A stretch of 64,000 nucleotides of DNA. Origin: Lysobacter sp. GX 14042. Lineage in GTDB: Bacteria; Pseudomonadota; Gammaproteobacteria; Xanthomonadales; Xanthomonadaceae. The stretch covers positions 310,001 to 374,000 of the forward strand of contig NZ_JAJUWY010000001.1 of the NCBI RefSeq assembly GCF_021390425.1. Reading direction: 5' to 3'. Positions 41,477-58,646 of this stretch are shown here, piece by piece; within the stretch, counting starts at the first letter, position 1, and each line of letters opens with the position of its first letter. Below the pieces are notes generated by a model. It had not been told where the DNA came from and did not search any database. It saw nothing but the letters and a program-made list of their open reading frames with translations. Both the position numbers and the translations under genes were made by a program.

Positions 41477-44068
41477 ATGTTGGAAGCCTATCGCCACCAC
41501 GTGGCCGAACGCGCCGCGCTCGGCATTCCCGCGCTCCCCCTGGACGCGCAGCAGACCGCCGCGCTCATCGAGCTGCTCAAGGCACCGCCCGCCGGCGAGG
41601 AGCAGTTCCTGCTGGATCTGCTCGTCCACCGCGTTCCGGCCGGTGTGGACGACGCCGCCAAGGTCAAGGCTTCGTACCTGGCCGCGCTGGCCTTCGGCAG
41701 CGAGGCCAACGCGCTGGTCAGCCGCGAGCGCGCCACCGTGCTGCTGGGGACGATGCTCGGCGGCTACAACGTCGCGCCACTGGTCGAGCTGCTGGATGAC
41801 GCCGCGCTCGGCGCCCTCGCCGCCGACGGACTGAAGAAGACCCTGCTGGTGTTCGACGCCTTCCACGACGTGGAGGAGAAGGCCCGCGCCGGCAACGCCA
41901 ATGCAAAGGCAGTGATGCAGAGCTGGGCCGACGCGGAATGGTTCACCGACCGGCCGGAAGTGCCGGAGTCGATGACCATCACCGTGTTCAAGGTGCCGGG
42001 CGAGACCAACACCGACGACCTGTCGCCGGCCCCCGACGCCACCACCCGCCCCGACATCCCGATGCACGCGCTGGCGATGCTCAAGAACCAGCGCCCGGAC
42101 GCGCCGTTCGTGCCCGAGGAAGACGGCAAGCGCGGCCCGATCGGCGAGATTCTCCGGCTGAAGGAGAAGGGCCACCTGGTCGCCTACGTCGGCGACGTGG
42201 TCGGCACCGGCTCCAGCCGCAAGTCGGCCACCAACAGCGTGCTGTGGTGGACCGGCGACGACATTCCCTACATTCCCAACAAGCGCGCCGGTGGCGTGTG
42301 CCTGGGCGGCAAGATCGCGCCGATCTTCTACAACACCATGGAGGACGCCGGCGCGCTGCCGATCGAACTGGACGTCTCGCGGATGGCGCACGGCGACGTC
42401 GTCGAGCTGCGCCCGTACGAGGGCAAGGCGCTCAAGGACGGCGAAGTGATCGCCGAATTCGGGCTCAAGTCCGACGTGCTGTTCGACGAGGTGCGCGCGG
42501 GCGGGCGCATCCCGCTGATCATCGGCCGCGGCCTGACCGCGCGTGCGCGCGAGTCGCTGGGCCTGCCGGCCGCGGATCTCTTCCGGCAGTCGGCGGTGCC
42601 GGCCGATACCGGCAAGGGCTTCACCCTGGCGCAGAAGATGGTTGGCCGCGCCTGCGGCCTGCCGGAAGGGCAGGGCGTGCGCCCGGGCACCTACTGCGAG
42701 CCGAAGATGACCACCGTGGGCTCGCAGGACACCACCGGCCCGATGACCCGCGACGAGCTGAAGGACCTGGCCTGCCTGGGCTTCTCCTCCGACCTGGTGA
42801 TGCAGTCCTTCTGCCACACCGCCGCCTATCCCAAGCCGGTGGACGTGAAGACCCACCACACCCTGCCGGAGTTCATCTCCACCCGCGGCGGCGTCTCGCT
42901 GCGCCCGGGCGACGGCATCATCCACAGCTGGCTCAACCGCATGCTGCTGCCCGACACCGTGGGCACCGGCGGCGACAGCCACACCCGTTTCCCGATCGGC
43001 ATTTCCTTCCCGGCCGGCTCCGGCCTGGTCGCCTTCGCGGCCGCCACCGGCGTGATGCCGCTGGACATGCCCGAGTCGGTGCTGGTGCGCTTCAAGGGCC
43101 GGATGCAGCCGGGCGTGACCCTGCGCGACCTCGTGCACGCCATTCCGCTGTACGCGATCAAGGCCGGCCTGCTGACGGTCGCCAAGCAGGGCAAGAAGAA
43201 CATCTTCTCCGGCCGCATCCTCGAGATCGAGGGCCTGCCGGACCTGAAGATCGAACAGGCCTTCGAGCTGGCCGACGCTTCCGCCGAGCGTTCCGCTGCC
43301 GCCTGCACCGTGCGCCTGGACCAGGCGCCGATCATCGAATACCTCACCAGCAACGTCACGCTGCTGAAGTGGATGATCGCCCAAGGCTACTCCGACGCGC
43401 GCACCCTCCAGCGCCGCATCGACAAGATGGAGCAGTGGCTGGCCGACCCGCAGCTGCTGGAGCCCGACGCCGACGCCGAGTACGCGGCGGTCATCGAGAT
43501 CGACCTGGACGGGATCGTCGAGCCGATCGTGTGCTGCCCGAACGACCCGGACGACGCCAAGACCCTGTCCGACGTCGCCGGCGACACGATCGACGAGGTC
43601 TTCATCGGCTCGTGCATGACCAACATCGGCCACTTCCGCGCCGCCGCCAGGCTGCTGGAAGGCAAGCGCGACATCCCCACGCGCCTGTGGGTCGCGCCGC
43701 CGACCAGGATGGACGCCGCCGAGCTGACCAGGGAAGGCCACTACGGCACCTTCGGCACCGCCGGTGCGCGCCTGGAGATGCCCGGCTGCTCGCTGTGCAT
43801 GGGCAACCAGGCCCAGGTGCGCGAGGGCGCCACGGTGATGTCGACCTCCACCCGCAACTTCCCCAACCGCCTGGGCCGCAACTCCAACGTGTACCTGGGC
43901 TCGGCGGAGCTGGCGGCGATCTGCTCGCGCCTGGGCCGGATCCCGACCCGGGAAGAGTACCTGGCCGACATGGGCGTGGTGAACGCCGACGGCCAGCAGA
44001 TCTACCGTTACATGAACTTCGACCGCATCGAGGAGTACCAGGTCGAAGAGGCCGCCGAGACGGTCTGA
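41477..44068 (+). CDS. acnB: Aconitate hydratase B
   Basis: An 863-residue bifunctional aconitase / 2-methylisocitrate dehydratase, the main TCA aconitase in many gammaproteobacteria. AcnB-specific parts are visible: the N-terminal HEAT-like domain (residues 1-160, [19 protein letters not shown]), then the swivel domain with [13 protein letters not shown]. The cluster cysteines are in GSCMTNIG (first) and GCSLCMGNQ near residue 770. Length matches E. coli AcnB (865). A weak ribosome binding site (CCGGAG) precedes the ATG. A strong terminator follows. Confidence 0.98.
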   Translation: MLEAYRHHVAERAALGIPALPLDAQQTAALIELLKAPPAGEEQFLLDLLVHRVPAGVDDAAKVKASYLAALAFGSEANALVSRERATVLLGTMLGGYNVAPLVELLDDAALGALAADGLKKTLLVFDAFHDVEEKARAGNANAKAVMQSWADAEWFTDRPEVPESMTITVFKVPGETNTDDLSPAPDATTRPDIPMHALAMLKNQRPDAPFVPEEDGKRGPIGEILRLKEKGHLVAYVGDVVGTGSSRKSATNSVLWWTGDDIPYIPNKRAGGVCLGGKIAPIFYNTMEDAGALPIELDVSRMAHGDVVELRPYEGKALKDGEVIAEFGLKSDVLFDEVRAGGRIPLIIGRGLTARARESLGLPAADLFRQSAVPADTGKGFTLAQKMVGRACGLPEGQGVRPGTYCEPKMTTVGSQDTTGPMTRDELKDLACLGFSSDLVMQSFCHTAAYPKPVDVKTHHTLPEFISTRGGVSLRPGDGIIHSWLNRMLLPDTVGTGGDSHTRFPIGISFPAGSGLVAFAAATGVMPLDMPESVLVRFKGRMQPGVTLRDLVHAIPLYAIKAGLLTVAKQGKKNIFSGRILEIEGLPDLKIEQAFELADASAERSAAACTVRLDQAPIIEYLTSNVTLLKWMIAQGYSDARTLQRRIDKMEQWLADPQLLEPDADAEYAAVIEIDLDGIVEPIVCCPNDPDDAKTLSDVAGDTIDEVFIGSCMTNIGHFRAAARLLEGKRDIPTRLWVAPPTRMDAAELTREGHYGTFGTAGARLEMPGCSLCMGNQAQVREGATVMSTSTRNFPNRLGRNSNVYLGSAELAAICSRLGRIPTREEYLADMGVVNADGQQIYRYMNFDRIEEYQVEEAAETV

Positions 44069-44085
44069 CCGGCCACGGTTGCAAC

Positions 44086-44119
44086 GCGAAGCCCCGGCAT
44101 CGTCCGGGGCTTCGCTTTT
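44086..44119 (+). terminator. Terminator of acnB
   Basis: A perfect 12-bp stem (44086-44097 with 44104-44115, loop of 6) followed by TTTT (44116-44119). Confidence 0.9.
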
Positions 44120-44196
44120 CGGGCAAACGGCAACGCCACGGGCGCTGGCACAATGACGGCCCGCCACCCCGCGGCGCAGGACGCCTCCCGATTCCC

Positions 44197-46041
44197 ATGT
44201 TCCGCTGGTTCGAACGCCGCCTGGACCCCTTCCCGCCGGAGCCGCCCAGGCAGCCGCCCGCCGGCCTGTGGGCCTTCTGCCGCCACTACACCCGGGGCGC
44301 GTGGAAGTGGCTGGGCTGGATGGCGCTGTTCACCACGGCGATCGCCGTGGCGGAGGTCTCGCTGTACGCCTACGTCGGCTCGCTGGTGGACCGGCTGGGC
44401 GAGGCCGACCCGGCCGGTTTCCTGGCAGCGGAGGGCACGCAACTGGCCTGGATGGCGGCCCTGGTGCTGCTGGTGCTCCCGCTGCTGGTGCTGCTCAACT
44501 CCCTGCTGATGCACCAGACCCTGCTCGGCAACTACCCGATGCGGATCCGCTGGAACGTCCACCGCTACCTGCTGCGGCAGTCGATGGGCTACTTCCAGGA
44601 CGAGTTCGCCGGGCGCATCGCCACCAAGCTGATGCAGACCTCGCTGGCGGTGCGCGAGACGGTCATCAAGCTGCTCGACGTGGGCAACTACGTGCTGGTG
44701 TACTTCGCCGGCGCGGTGGTGGTGGTCGCGGCCGCGGCGGACTGGCGGCTGATGCTGCCGTTCCTGGGCTGGCTGGCGGGCTACGCGCTGCTGATGTGGT
44801 TCTTCATCCCGCGCCTGCAGCGCGTGGCACAGGAACAGGCCGACGCGCGCTCGACCATGACCGGCCGGATCGTCGACAGCTACACCAACATCGCCACGGT
44901 CAAGCTGTTCTCCCACTCCAGCCGCGAGCAGGCCTACGCACGCGAGGCGATGGACGGATTCCTGGTCACCGTGCACCGGCAGATGCGCCTGGTGAGCTGG
45001 GTGAACGTGCTCAACTACGCGTTGAACATGTTGCTGCTGGCCAGCGTGACCGCGCTGGGCATCTGGCTGTGGCTGGGCGGCTCGGCCAGCACCGGCGCGC
45101 TGGCGGTCGCGATCGCCTTCGCCCTGCGGCTGCTGGGCATGTCGCAGTGGATCATGTGGGAGCTGTCCTCGCTGTTCGAGAACATCGGCACCGTGCAGGA
45201 CGGCATCAACTCGATCTCGCTGCCGCCGACGGTCGACGACGCGCCCGGCGCACCGGAACTGCCCCGGGTCCGCGGGGAGATCCGCTTCGAAGGCGTGAGC
45301 TTCCACTATGGCCGCGGCAGTGGCGTCATCGAGGGCCTGGACCTGCACATCCGCTCGGGCGAGAAGATCGGCCTGGTCGGGCCCTCGGGCGCGGGCAAGT
45401 CGACGCTGGTGAACCTGCTGCTGCGCTTCCACGACGTCGAGCGCGGGCGGATCACCCTCGACGGCATCGACATCGCCGGCGTGCAGCAGGATTCATTGCG
45501 CGCGCAGATCGGCATGGTCACCCAGGACACCTCGCTGCTGCACCGTTCGGTGCGCGAGAACCTGCTCTACGGCCGGCCGGACGCCAGCGAGGCGCAGATG
45601 CTCGAGGCGGCTGGGCAGGCGCGGGCGGACGGCTTCATCGCCGGCCTGGACGACGCGCAGGGCCGTCGGGGCTACCAGACCCACGTCGGCGAGCGCGGGG
45701 TCAAGCTGTCCGGTGGCCAGCGCCAGCGCATCGCCATCGCCCGGGTATTGCTCAAGGACGCGCCGATCCTGGTGCTGGACGAGGCGACCTCGGCCCTGGA
45801 CTCCGAGGTGGAGGCCGTCATCCAGGAGAACCTGGCCCGGCTGATGGAGGGCAAGACGGTGATCGCGATCGCCCACCGCCTGTCGACCATCGCCGCGATG
45901 GACCGGCTGGTGGTGATGGACCAGGGGCGGATCGTGGAGCAGGGCACGCACGCGGAACTGGTGGCCGCCGGCGGCCTCTATGCCCGGCTGTGGCGGCACC
46001 AGTCCGGCGGCTTCATCGACACCGGCGGGCCTGACGGCTAG
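44197..46041 (+). CDS. ABC exporter, fused membrane and ATPase domains
   Basis: A 614-residue half-transporter of the ABCB/MsbA type that would work as a homodimer. Residues 1-340 form the six-helix membrane domain (WLGWMALFTTAIAVAEVSLY; AALVLLVLPLLVLLNSLL), and residues 355-600 form the ATPase with Walker A GPSGAGKST (about 394), Q loop TQDTSLLH, signature LSGGQRQR (about 503) and Walker B ILVLDEATSALD (about 523). The substrate is unknown; lipids, peptides and drugs are all possible in this subfamily. It stands alone after acnB. Its TAG stop overlaps the hflD stop on the other strand (CTAG). Confidence 0.93.
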   Translation: MFRWFERRLDPFPPEPPRQPPAGLWAFCRHYTRGAWKWLGWMALFTTAIAVAEVSLYAYVGSLVDRLGEADPAGFLAAEGTQLAWMAALVLLVLPLLVLLNSLLMHQTLLGNYPMRIRWNVHRYLLRQSMGYFQDEFAGRIATKLMQTSLAVRETVIKLLDVGNYVLVYFAGAVVVVAAAADWRLMLPFLGWLAGYALLMWFFIPRLQRVAQEQADARSTMTGRIVDSYTNIATVKLFSHSSREQAYAREAMDGFLVTVHRQMRLVSWVNVLNYALNMLLLASVTALGIWLWLGGSASTGALAVAIAFALRLLGMSQWIMWELSSLFENIGTVQDGINSISLPPTVDDAPGAPELPRVRGEIRFEGVSFHYGRGSGVIEGLDLHIRSGEKIGLVGPSGAGKSTLVNLLLRFHDVERGRITLDGIDIAGVQQDSLRAQIGMVTQDTSLLHRSVRENLLYGRPDASEAQMLEAAGQARADGFIAGLDDAQGRRGYQTHVGERGVKLSGGQRQRIAIARVLLKDAPILVLDEATSALDSEVEAVIQENLARLMEGKTVIAIAHRLSTIAAMDRLVVMDQGRIVEQGTHAELVAAGGLYARLWRHQSGGFIDTGGPDG

Positions 46042-46670
46042 AGCAGGGCGTCGACCGCGGCGGTCATCTGCCGCCGGCGCAGGAAGAAGTCCAGCGTGCC
46101 GCCGCCCACCTGACGCCACAGGGTCGCCGACCTGATCGCGGCCAGCAGCACCGCGCGGACTTCGGAGACCACCGCCGACTGGGCCAGGTAGTGCGGGTTG
46201 CCTTGGATCAGGATCCGCGGACGCAGGCTGCTGAGGGTGTCGGAATACAGTGCACCCATGGCCGCGAGCACGTCGGGGTTGGAACTGCCGTCGCGCGCCG
46301 CCGCCGCGGCACAGCCGCGGATGCCGGCCTGGACCCTGGCGACCACCTGCGGCTCGCCGGAGAAGCGGCGCTCGAGCTGCATCACCGAGAACGCCAGCTT
46401 CGGCAGCTGCCCGTCGCGTGCGTTCCCGGCGAAATAGTCGCGCAGCAGCTGCAGGCCGGGGCGGAGCGCCGCGGTGCCGCCATAGACCGCGGCGACCGAC
46501 TCGGCGTCGATCCGGAACACCGAGTCCATCGCGGTGGCCAGGATCGACTCCTCGGCCTGGCCGGTATCGGCGACCCGGCGCACCTGGGCCAGGGCCTGGA
46601 CCAGGCCGGCAAGCGCCAGCACACGGGCGGTGATCGGGTCGTTGCGGAGCGGGGCGTCGGTGGCAGTCAT
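46038..46670 (-). CDS. hflD: HflD-like lysogenisation regulator
   Basis: A protein of 210 residues of the HflD family, a helical protein attached to the inner membrane that in E. coli binds the phage lambda CII protein; its normal role is unclear. The family pattern is clear: LAGLVQALAQVRRVADTG near the start and the segment SSLRPRILIQGNPHYLAQ in the C-terminal half. I chose the ATG at 46670; an ATG at 46691 would add 7 residues and overlap mnmA by 8 bases. It is the last gene of the nudJ-mnmA-hflD group, the same order as in E. coli. Confidence 0.9.
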   Translation of the reverse strand: MTATDAPLRNDPITARVLALAGLVQALAQVRRVADTGQAEESILATAMDSVFRIDAESVAAVYGGTAALRPGLQLLRDYFAGNARDGQLPKLAFSVMQLERRFSGEPQVVARVQAGIRGCAAAAARDGSSNPDVLAAMGALYSDTLSSLRPRILIQGNPHYLAQSAVVSEVRAVLLAAIRSATLWRQVGGGTLDFFLRRRQMTAAVDALL

Positions 46671-46683
46671 TCGGATCCGTGGG

Positions 46684-47802
46684 TCAGGCATTGTCTGTCA
46701 GGCGTCGTTCGAGCGGGGCATCGGTGCCGGCGATCACGGCGCCCCCGAGGCATTCTTCGGCGTCGTACAGCACCACCGACTGGCCAGGGGTGACGGCGCG
46801 CTGCGGCCGGTCGAAGCGGACCAGCAGGCTGCCGTCGCCATCGACCCGGACCTCGCAGGCCTGGTCACGCTGGCGGTAGCGGGTCTGGGCGGTGCAGGTG
46901 AAGCGGGTGCCCGGGGGTGCCCCGGCCACCCAGTGTGCCGGTTCCGAGCGCAGCGTGGTCGACTGCAGCCAAGGCGAGTCGTGTCCCTGGTCGACGTAGA
47001 GGATGTTCGAGCGCACGTCCTTGCCGACCACGTACCACGGTTCCGGGCGGAAGCCGCGGCGGCCGCCGATCTCCAACCCGCCGCGCTGGCCGAGGGTGAA
47101 ATGGAACACGCCCGGGTGCTCGCCGACCGGCTCGCCCGCGGGGGTGTGGATCGGACCGGGCCGGGCCGGCAGGTAGCGGCCCAGGAACTCGCGGAAGTCG
47201 CGCTCGCCGATGAAGCAGATGCCGGTGGAATCCTTCTTCGCCGCGGTCGGCAGGCCGGCCTGGCGGGCGATGGCGCGGACCTCGTCCTTGACCAGCCCAC
47301 CCAGCGGGAAGCGGGTCGCGGCCAGCTGCTGCTGGCCCAGCTGGTGGAGGAAATAGCTCTGGTCCTTGGCCGCGTCCAGCGCACGCAACAGGCGGTACTT
47401 GCCGTCGACCCGGTCGATGCGGGCGTAGTGCCCGGTGGCGATCGCCCCGGCCCCCAGGGCGTGCGCGGCGTCGAGGAAATGGCGGAACTTGATCTCGCGG
47501 TTGCACAGCACGTCCGGGTTCGGCGTGCGCCCGGCCGCGTACTCGGCCAGGAAGTGCTCGAACACGCCGTCCCAGTACTCGCGGGAAAAGTCACGGAAGT
47601 GCAGGCGCAGTCCGAGCAGGCCACAGACCGCGACCGCGTCGCGGCGGTCGTCCTCGGCGCGGCAGTCGCCGCTGCCGTCGTCGGCCCAGTTCTGCATGAA
47701 CAGCGCTTCGACCGGTTCGCCGGCCCGCTTCAGCAGCAGCGCGGCCACCGACGAATCGACCCCACCGGACACGCCGACGATGGTGGAGGGTGCCCCGGCC
47801 AT
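46684..47802 (-). CDS. mnmA: tRNA-specific 2-thiouridylase MnmA
   Basis: A 372-residue enzyme that adds sulfur to U34 of tRNAs for Lys, Glu and Gln. The PP-loop [14 protein letters not shown] is at the N-terminus, and the two catalytic cysteines are Cys100 ([12 protein letters not shown]) and Cys196 ([13 protein letters not shown]). The C-terminal beta domain follows. The ATG at 47802 gives the normal family length. It starts 2 bases after the nudJ stop codon, so the two are co-transcribed and probably coupled. Confidence 0.98.
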   Translation of the reverse strand: MAGAPSTIVGVSGGVDSSVAALLLKRAGEPVEALFMQNWADDGSGDCRAEDDRRDAVAVCGLLGLRLHFRDFSREYWDGVFEHFLAEYAAGRTPNPDVLCNREIKFRHFLDAAHALGAGAIATGHYARIDRVDGKYRLLRALDAAKDQSYFLHQLGQQQLAATRFPLGGLVKDEVRAIARQAGLPTAAKKDSTGICFIGERDFREFLGRYLPARPGPIHTPAGEPVGEHPGVFHFTLGQRGGLEIGGRRGFRPEPWYVVGKDVRSNILYVDQGHDSPWLQSTTLRSEPAHWVAGAPPGTRFTCTAQTRYRQRDQACEVRVDGDGSLLVRFDRPQRAVTPGQSVVLYDAEECLGGAVIAGTDAPLERRLTDNA

Positions 47803-47804
47803 CC

Positions 47805-48281
47805 TCAGTCGACCTGCCGCAGCAGTTCCAGCGGCTGCCGGCGGCCCGCCAGGTAATCGGCCACGACTTCCCAAACCAGCGGGCTGCGGTGCTCGCCCGC
47901 GCGTTCGCGCAGCTGGTCCGGGCTCAGCCAGAGCGCGCGCACGATGCCGCTGTCCAGCGGCCGCGCCGGATCGTGGTGGGTGGGCTCGCCGATGAAGCCG
48001 AAGCGCAGGTAATGGCGGGCGGGACGCTCGGGCAGGGCGGGCGAGGTCCACTGGTAGGCGCCGAGGAAGGCGGTGAGGCGGACGTCCCAGCCGGTCTCCT
48101 CGAGTGCCTCGCGGATCGCGGCCTCCATCAGGCTTTCGTCGGGCTCCAGGTGGCCCGCCGGCTGGTTCAGCACCTGCCGGCCGTGCACGATCTCCTCGAC
48201 CATCAACAGCTGGCCGTCGCGCACCACCACGGTGGCCACGGTGACGTCCGGCTGCCAGAACCGGCCCTGGCGGTAGCTCAC
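47805..48281 (-). CDS. nudJ: NUDIX hydrolase NudJ-like phosphatase
   Basis: A 158-residue NUDIX enzyme. The NUDIX box is intact: [20 protein letters not shown] followed by TGW, the G-x5-E-x7-RE-x2-EE-x-G pattern. The place directly upstream of mnmA and hflD is that of E. coli nudJ (ymfB), which removes phosphates from nucleotides and thiamin pyrimidine pyrophosphate. The start is taken as GTG at 48281, 11 bases after GAGGA; an in-frame ATG at 48320 would add 13 residues. It is divergent from clpS. Confidence 0.88.
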   Translation of the reverse strand: MSYRQGRFWQPDVTVATVVVRDGQLLMVEEIVHGRQVLNQPAGHLEPDESLMEAAIREALEETGWDVRLTAFLGAYQWTSPALPERPARHYLRFGFIGEPTHHDPARPLDSGIVRALWLSPDQLRERAGEHRSPLVWEVVADYLAGRRQPLELLRQVD

Positions 48282-48370
48282 GTGTGGACTCGTCCTCGCC
48301 GCGAATCGGCAAACACCCATTCTGCCGAGCCGGGACCGGTCGCGTCCATCACCGCGGCCGGCCCGCCGCC

Positions 48371-48376
48371 TATAAT
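48371..48376 (+). promoter_or_regulatory. -10 element of clpS
   Basis: A consensus TATAAT stands 7 bases before the clpS ATG. A start 7 bases downstream of the -10 would make the message leaderless. No SD is present and the -35 region is poor. Confidence 0.6.
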
Positions 48377-48383
48377 CCGGCCC

Positions 48384-48719
48384 ATGCCGAACCACCCGCA
48401 CGACCCCCAGCGCGACCATGACCACGGCCACGGCGTCGCGGTCGAGGTCGACCGGCCGAAACTGCAGCCCCCGCCGATGTACTCGGTGATCCTGCTCAAC
48501 GACGACTACACCCCGATGGACTTCGTGGTCGAGGTGCTGCTGCGCTTCTTCCCGATGACCGCCGAGAAGGCGACCCAGGTCATGCTCCACGTGCACACCC
48601 GCGGCCGCGCCGTTTGCGGGGTATTCACGCGGGAGGTGGCCGAATCGAAGGTGGCGCAGGTCAACGAGTACGCCCGACTCAACCAGCACCCGCTCCTGTG
48701 CACCATGGAGAGGGCCTGA
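48384..48719 (+). CDS. clpS: ClpA adaptor protein ClpS
   Basis: A 111-residue adaptor that delivers N-end rule substrates to ClpAP. The disordered N-terminus is rich in His and Asp, and the core has the hallmark [20 protein letters not shown], ligand-pocket residues in [14 protein letters not shown] and the end [21 protein letters not shown]. Length is normal. The -10 hexamer is 7 bases before the ATG. clpA follows 135 bases downstream. Confidence 0.97.
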   Translation: MPNHPHDPQRDHDHGHGVAVEVDRPKLQPPPMYSVILLNDDYTPMDFVVEVLLRFFPMTAEKATQVMLHVHTRGRAVCGVFTREVAESKVAQVNEYARLNQHPLLCTMERA

Positions 48720-48854
48720 CCGGCGCCACGCAGCAACCCGGTCCTTGAACGGGGTCGAAACAGGACGGCCCGGACCATGCAGCGCCAGGCATGGAGAACC
48801 GTTCCCGGCACCCCCACATCGTGGTGCAGTAGTTTGCGGAGGCAATCCAACTCC

Positions 48855-51128
<2,274 letters not shown>

Positions 51129-51161
51129 GCGGGCACGCGCCCGCGAACACGCCCCGCAAAC

Positions 51162-51190
51162 GAAAAAGGCAGCCATCGGCTGCCTTTTTC
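51162..51190. terminator. Bidirectional terminator between clpA and infA
   Basis: A perfect 13-bp stem (51162-51174 with 51178-51190, loop ATC), with A and T runs at its base. It serves clpA (+) and infA (-). Confidence 0.9.
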
Positions 51191-51209
51191 CTTCAATGAC
51201 CTGTCGCCA

Positions 51210-51428
51210 TCACTTCATGCGATAGGTGATGCGTCCCTTGGTCAGGTCATACGGGGTCATCTCGACCTTGACCTTGTCCCCGGTGAGGATGCGGATGTAG
51301 TGCTTGCGCATGCGGCCGGAAATGTGGGCGATGATCTCGTGCCCGTTCTCGAGGCGCACGCGGAACATGGTGTTCGGAAGGGTCTCCGCCACCGTGCCCT
51401 CGAATTCGATCACGTCATCTTTTGCCAT
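51210..51428 (-). CDS. infA: Translation initiation factor IF-1
   Basis: A 72-residue OB-fold protein that blocks the ribosomal A site during initiation. The sequence from [18 protein letters not shown] to [13 protein letters not shown] is that of standard IF-1, except for Asp at the fourth position. The ATG at 51428 gives the normal length; an upstream ATG at 51446 adds six residues and is not supported. It stands alone on its strand, next to aat, as in enterobacteria. Confidence 0.98.
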   Translation of the reverse strand: MAKDDVIEFEGTVAETLPNTMFRVRLENGHEIIAHISGRMRKHYIRILTGDKVKVEMTPYDLTKGRITYRMK

Positions 51429-51527
51429 GTGTACCCTGGTTCGCATGCGGCGGCTGGATTGCCACCGGGAAAGCGGCCAATTGTGCCACGTGGCGGCGCA
51501 TCAGGCAAAAGCAGCCGGGAAGGCGGT

Positions 51528-52270
51528 TCAGCCGCGCACCGGCGCAAGCGCGTGGGCCTCGATGCGGCCGAAGCGCCGGGTCCACGAACCCGGTGCGCCG
51601 GGGCACGCCGTCAGTTCACGCACCGCGTCCAGGAAGCGCGCCCGCGGCCAGGACTGCGCGCCCAGGCTGCGCAGGTGGGGATTGTCGAGCTGGGCATCGA
51701 TCAGCGGCCAGTTCCAGTCGCGCAGGCGCATCGCCAAGGCACCGAGCGCCGCGCGCGAGCCGCCCGACGCCAGGCTGACCATGCTCTCGCCGAAGAACAT
51801 CCGTCCCACCGCCACGCCGTAGATTCCGCCGACCAGCCCGCCCGTGGAGCTCCATACCTCGACCGAGTGGGCGTGGCCGAGGGCATGCAGCCGCCGATAG
51901 GCCCGGTGCATCTGCGCGGTGATCCAGGTGCCCTCCTGTCCGGGGCGCGGCGCGGTGGCACAGGCGGTGATGACCTCGTCGAATGCCGTGTCCGCGGTGG
52001 CCACCCAGCCGGAGCCACGCAGCTGCCGGCGGAAGCGCGACGGCATCCGGACCGCATTGGTGGTGAACACCGTCCGTGGGTCGGGCGACCACCACAGCAG
52101 GGGCTGGCCGTCGGAGTACCAGGGGAAGATCCCGCTGGCGTAGGCCCTGAGCAGGCGCGCAGGTTCCAGGTCGCCACCGATGGCGAGCAGCCCGTCGGGT
52201 TCGCGCAACGCCAGCGACGGGTCGGGGAAGGGCGCGGCCGGGTCCGCCGGCAGCCGGGCCAGGCGCAGGC

Positions 52271-52274
<4 letters not shown>
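51528..52274 (-). CDS. aat: Leucyl/phenylalanyl-tRNA-protein transferase
   Basis: A 248-residue enzyme that adds Leu or Phe to proteins beginning with Lys or Arg, making N-end rule substrates. Family motifs are clear: PDGLLAIGGDL, GIFPWYSDGQPLLWWSPDPR, and EVWSSTGGLVGGIYGVAVGR with FFGESMVS. The ATG at 52274 overlaps the stop of the upstream GNAT-like gene by 4 bases (ATGA). It works in the same pathway as ClpS and ClpA, encoded 0.4-3 kb away. Confidence 0.97.
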
Positions 52275-54566
<2,292 letters not shown>

Positions 54567-54604
54567 TCAACAGCTAACCGCAACCGGCTAAGGCAATACA
54601 TCAA

Positions 54605-56965
<2,361 letters not shown>

Positions 56966-57090
56966 GCATCCCGGGTGCGGCCTTGCCTCGCCGCGCGGGC
57001 ATTTCGTGAGTGCGCGTTCAGCCATCGCGCGACACACTCCGCACATTGCCCGAAGGGGCCTGGCCGCCGCACAACCGGAGACCGAAACGC

Positions 57091-57729
57091 ATGATCCGAA
57101 CCAAGTCCAAGACCCTGCGCTGGGGCACCGGCCTGCTGCTGGCGACCGCCGTGGCCGGCTCCGCCTTCGCGGGCGCGCGCGACCGGCTCGATGCCTTCAC
57201 CACCGGCCTGAAGGGGCTGGACGGCAGCTTCAGCCAGCAGGTGTACGACGCTCGCGGCGAGTTGCGCGAGACCTCCGCCGGAACCGTCCAGCTGTCCGTG
57301 CCGAGCCTGTTCCGCTGGGAGTACACCGCGCCGTATCCGCAACTGATCGTCGCCGATGGCGAGAAGGTCTGGATCCATGAGCCCGACCTGGAGCAGGTCA
57401 GCGTCCGCCCGCAGGGCGCCGAGGAAGCCAACAGCCCCCTTGCCGCGCTGGTGGACCCGGGCCAGCTCGAGCGCCGCTACAACCTCGCCGAGCAGGCGGG
57501 TGCCGATGGCCTGGAATGGCTGCGCCTGACCCCGAAGAGCGAGGACGGCAGCTTCAGCAGCGCCCGGCTCGGGTTCCAGGGTGACCAGCTGGCGCAGATG
57601 GAGCTGGTCGACGCCGTGGGCCAGCGGACGGTCATCAGCTTCCAGCACTGGACCCGCAATCCCGGTTTCGCGGCCGGAACCTTCACCTACACCCCGCCGC
57701 CGGGCGTGGACGTCATCGGCGAGCCCTGA
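57091..57729 (+). CDS. lolA: Outer membrane lipoprotein carrier LolA
   Basis: A 212-residue periplasmic chaperone that carries lipoproteins from LolCDE to LolB. A signal peptide ends with AGSAFA (about residue 26), followed by the LolA fold: GLDGSFSQQVYD, SVPSLFRWEYTAPYPQLIVADGEKVW (given by start RWEYTAPYPQLIV only as family hallmark), and TFTYTPPPGVDVIGE at the end. The ATG at 57091 follows CCGGAG. The order ftsK-lolA-rarA is that of E. coli, with one extra gene before rarA here. Confidence 0.96.
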   Translation: MIRTKSKTLRWGTGLLLATAVAGSAFAGARDRLDAFTTGLKGLDGSFSQQVYDARGELRETSAGTVQLSVPSLFRWEYTAPYPQLIVADGEKVWIHEPDLEQVSVRPQGAEEANSPLAALVDPGQLERRYNLAEQAGADGLEWLRLTPKSEDGSFSSARLGFQGDQLAQMELVDAVGQRTVISFQHWTRNPGFAAGTFTYTPPPGVDVIGEP

Positions 57730-57774
57730 GGAGCATCCCTGCGGGGCGGGCAAATCAAAACCGTTCAGTTTCAG

Positions 57775-57863
57775 TGACTTGGGATCACGGGGCTTGCACG
57801 TACCCCTACCCAGAATGATCACCCGGCGGCCCGAGGGCCGCTTTGTTTCCCCGGGGTGATCCG
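57775..57863 (+). promoter_or_regulatory. Structured leader before the 57.9-kb gene
   Basis: Two nested elements are seen. One is a hairpin with TTGGG/CCCAG outside and GGGG (57789-57792)/CCCC (57803-57806) inside. The second has GATCACCC (57817-57824) opposite GGGGTGATC (57853-57861), closing over a GCGGCC/GGCCGC hairpin (57826-57841) with a T-rich tail. The last arm contains the likely ribosome binding site of the next gene, so it could hide it. It may also end lolA transcripts. Confidence 0.4.
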
Positions 57864-58592
57864 ATGAGCCGCCAACTGCAATCCCTTTCCCTGATGGCCG
57901 CCCTGGTGGCTGCGGGCGGGTGGGCAGCCAGCCTTCCCGCCGGGCAACCCGAACCCGGGGAAACCGCGATCGGGGCCGCCGCACTGGCCGGTCCCGAAGC
58001 GCGGGCGGAAGGCGCCCAGGCAATCGATGGCGCCACTGCCGCGGCGGTGATCGGGGCGATCACCACCCGCTTCGGCGAGCAGGACGTCGGCGTGAAGCTG
58101 GACCGGATCGCGATGGAGCCGGCAAGCATCCGCGACCGCACCGTGAGCGGCGAGGGCAGGGTGCGCCTCGGCGAGTCGGATGAGTGGATTCCGTTCCGCT
58201 TCCAGGCGCTGTACGACACCCAGACCACCGCGGTGGTCTCGCCGGTGCTCGAGCTGGGGCCGGACCGGACTGATTTCGAGGCGGTGGCGCCCGGTTCCAA
58301 CGTCGCCCGCGCACTGGACAGCCGCGTGGACCAGGCGCTGGGCGCCGAGTTCCCGATGCAGCCGGTGCGATGGAACGCCGACCAGGTCCGCGTTGCCCCG
58401 CTTGCCGGCTCACTGGTCAAGGTGCAGGCCACCGGGACTGCCGACTTCGATGTCGAAGGCCTGACCGATGCCCGCGTCGATGCGCTGTATGACCTCGAAA
58501 GTGGCCGCTGGCTGAGCGTCGATTATGAGCTCGGCGCCAGCGCCAACCTGATCGACGAGGCCACCCGGCCCGAAGCGGTGGCCACGCGCTGA
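57864..58592 (+). CDS. Exported protein of unknown function
   Basis: I do not recognise a family. The 242-residue product has an N-terminal signal peptide (MAALVAAGGWAASLPA), then an Ala/Gly/Glu-rich segment and a body with many beta-prone stretches (ITTRFGEQDVGVKLDRIAME; EGRVRLGESDEWIPFRFQAL given by its ends). It has no cysteine in the mature part and no membrane helix, so it is probably periplasmic. It lies between lolA and rarA, where E. coli has no gene. The ATG at 57864 has GGGGTGAT just upstream, but this sits in a strong stem. Confidence 0.75.
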   Translation: MSRQLQSLSLMAALVAAGGWAASLPAGQPEPGETAIGAAALAGPEARAEGAQAIDGATAAAVIGAITTRFGEQDVGVKLDRIAMEPASIRDRTVSGEGRVRLGESDEWIPFRFQALYDTQTTAVVSPVLELGPDRTDFEAVAPGSNVARALDSRVDQALGAEFPMQPVRWNADQVRVAPLAGSLVKVQATGTADFDVEGLTDARVDALYDLESGRWLSVDYELGASANLIDEATRPEAVATR

Positions 58593-58646
58593 TATACCGG
58601 CCCCGGCTTGCTATCGTGGCACGCCCCGTTTTCGCCATCCCACGCC

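Noticed and set aside
48741-48780. Possible sigma-32 promoter before clpA (CTTGAAC)
   Set aside because: No CCCCAT-type -10 follows at the right distance.
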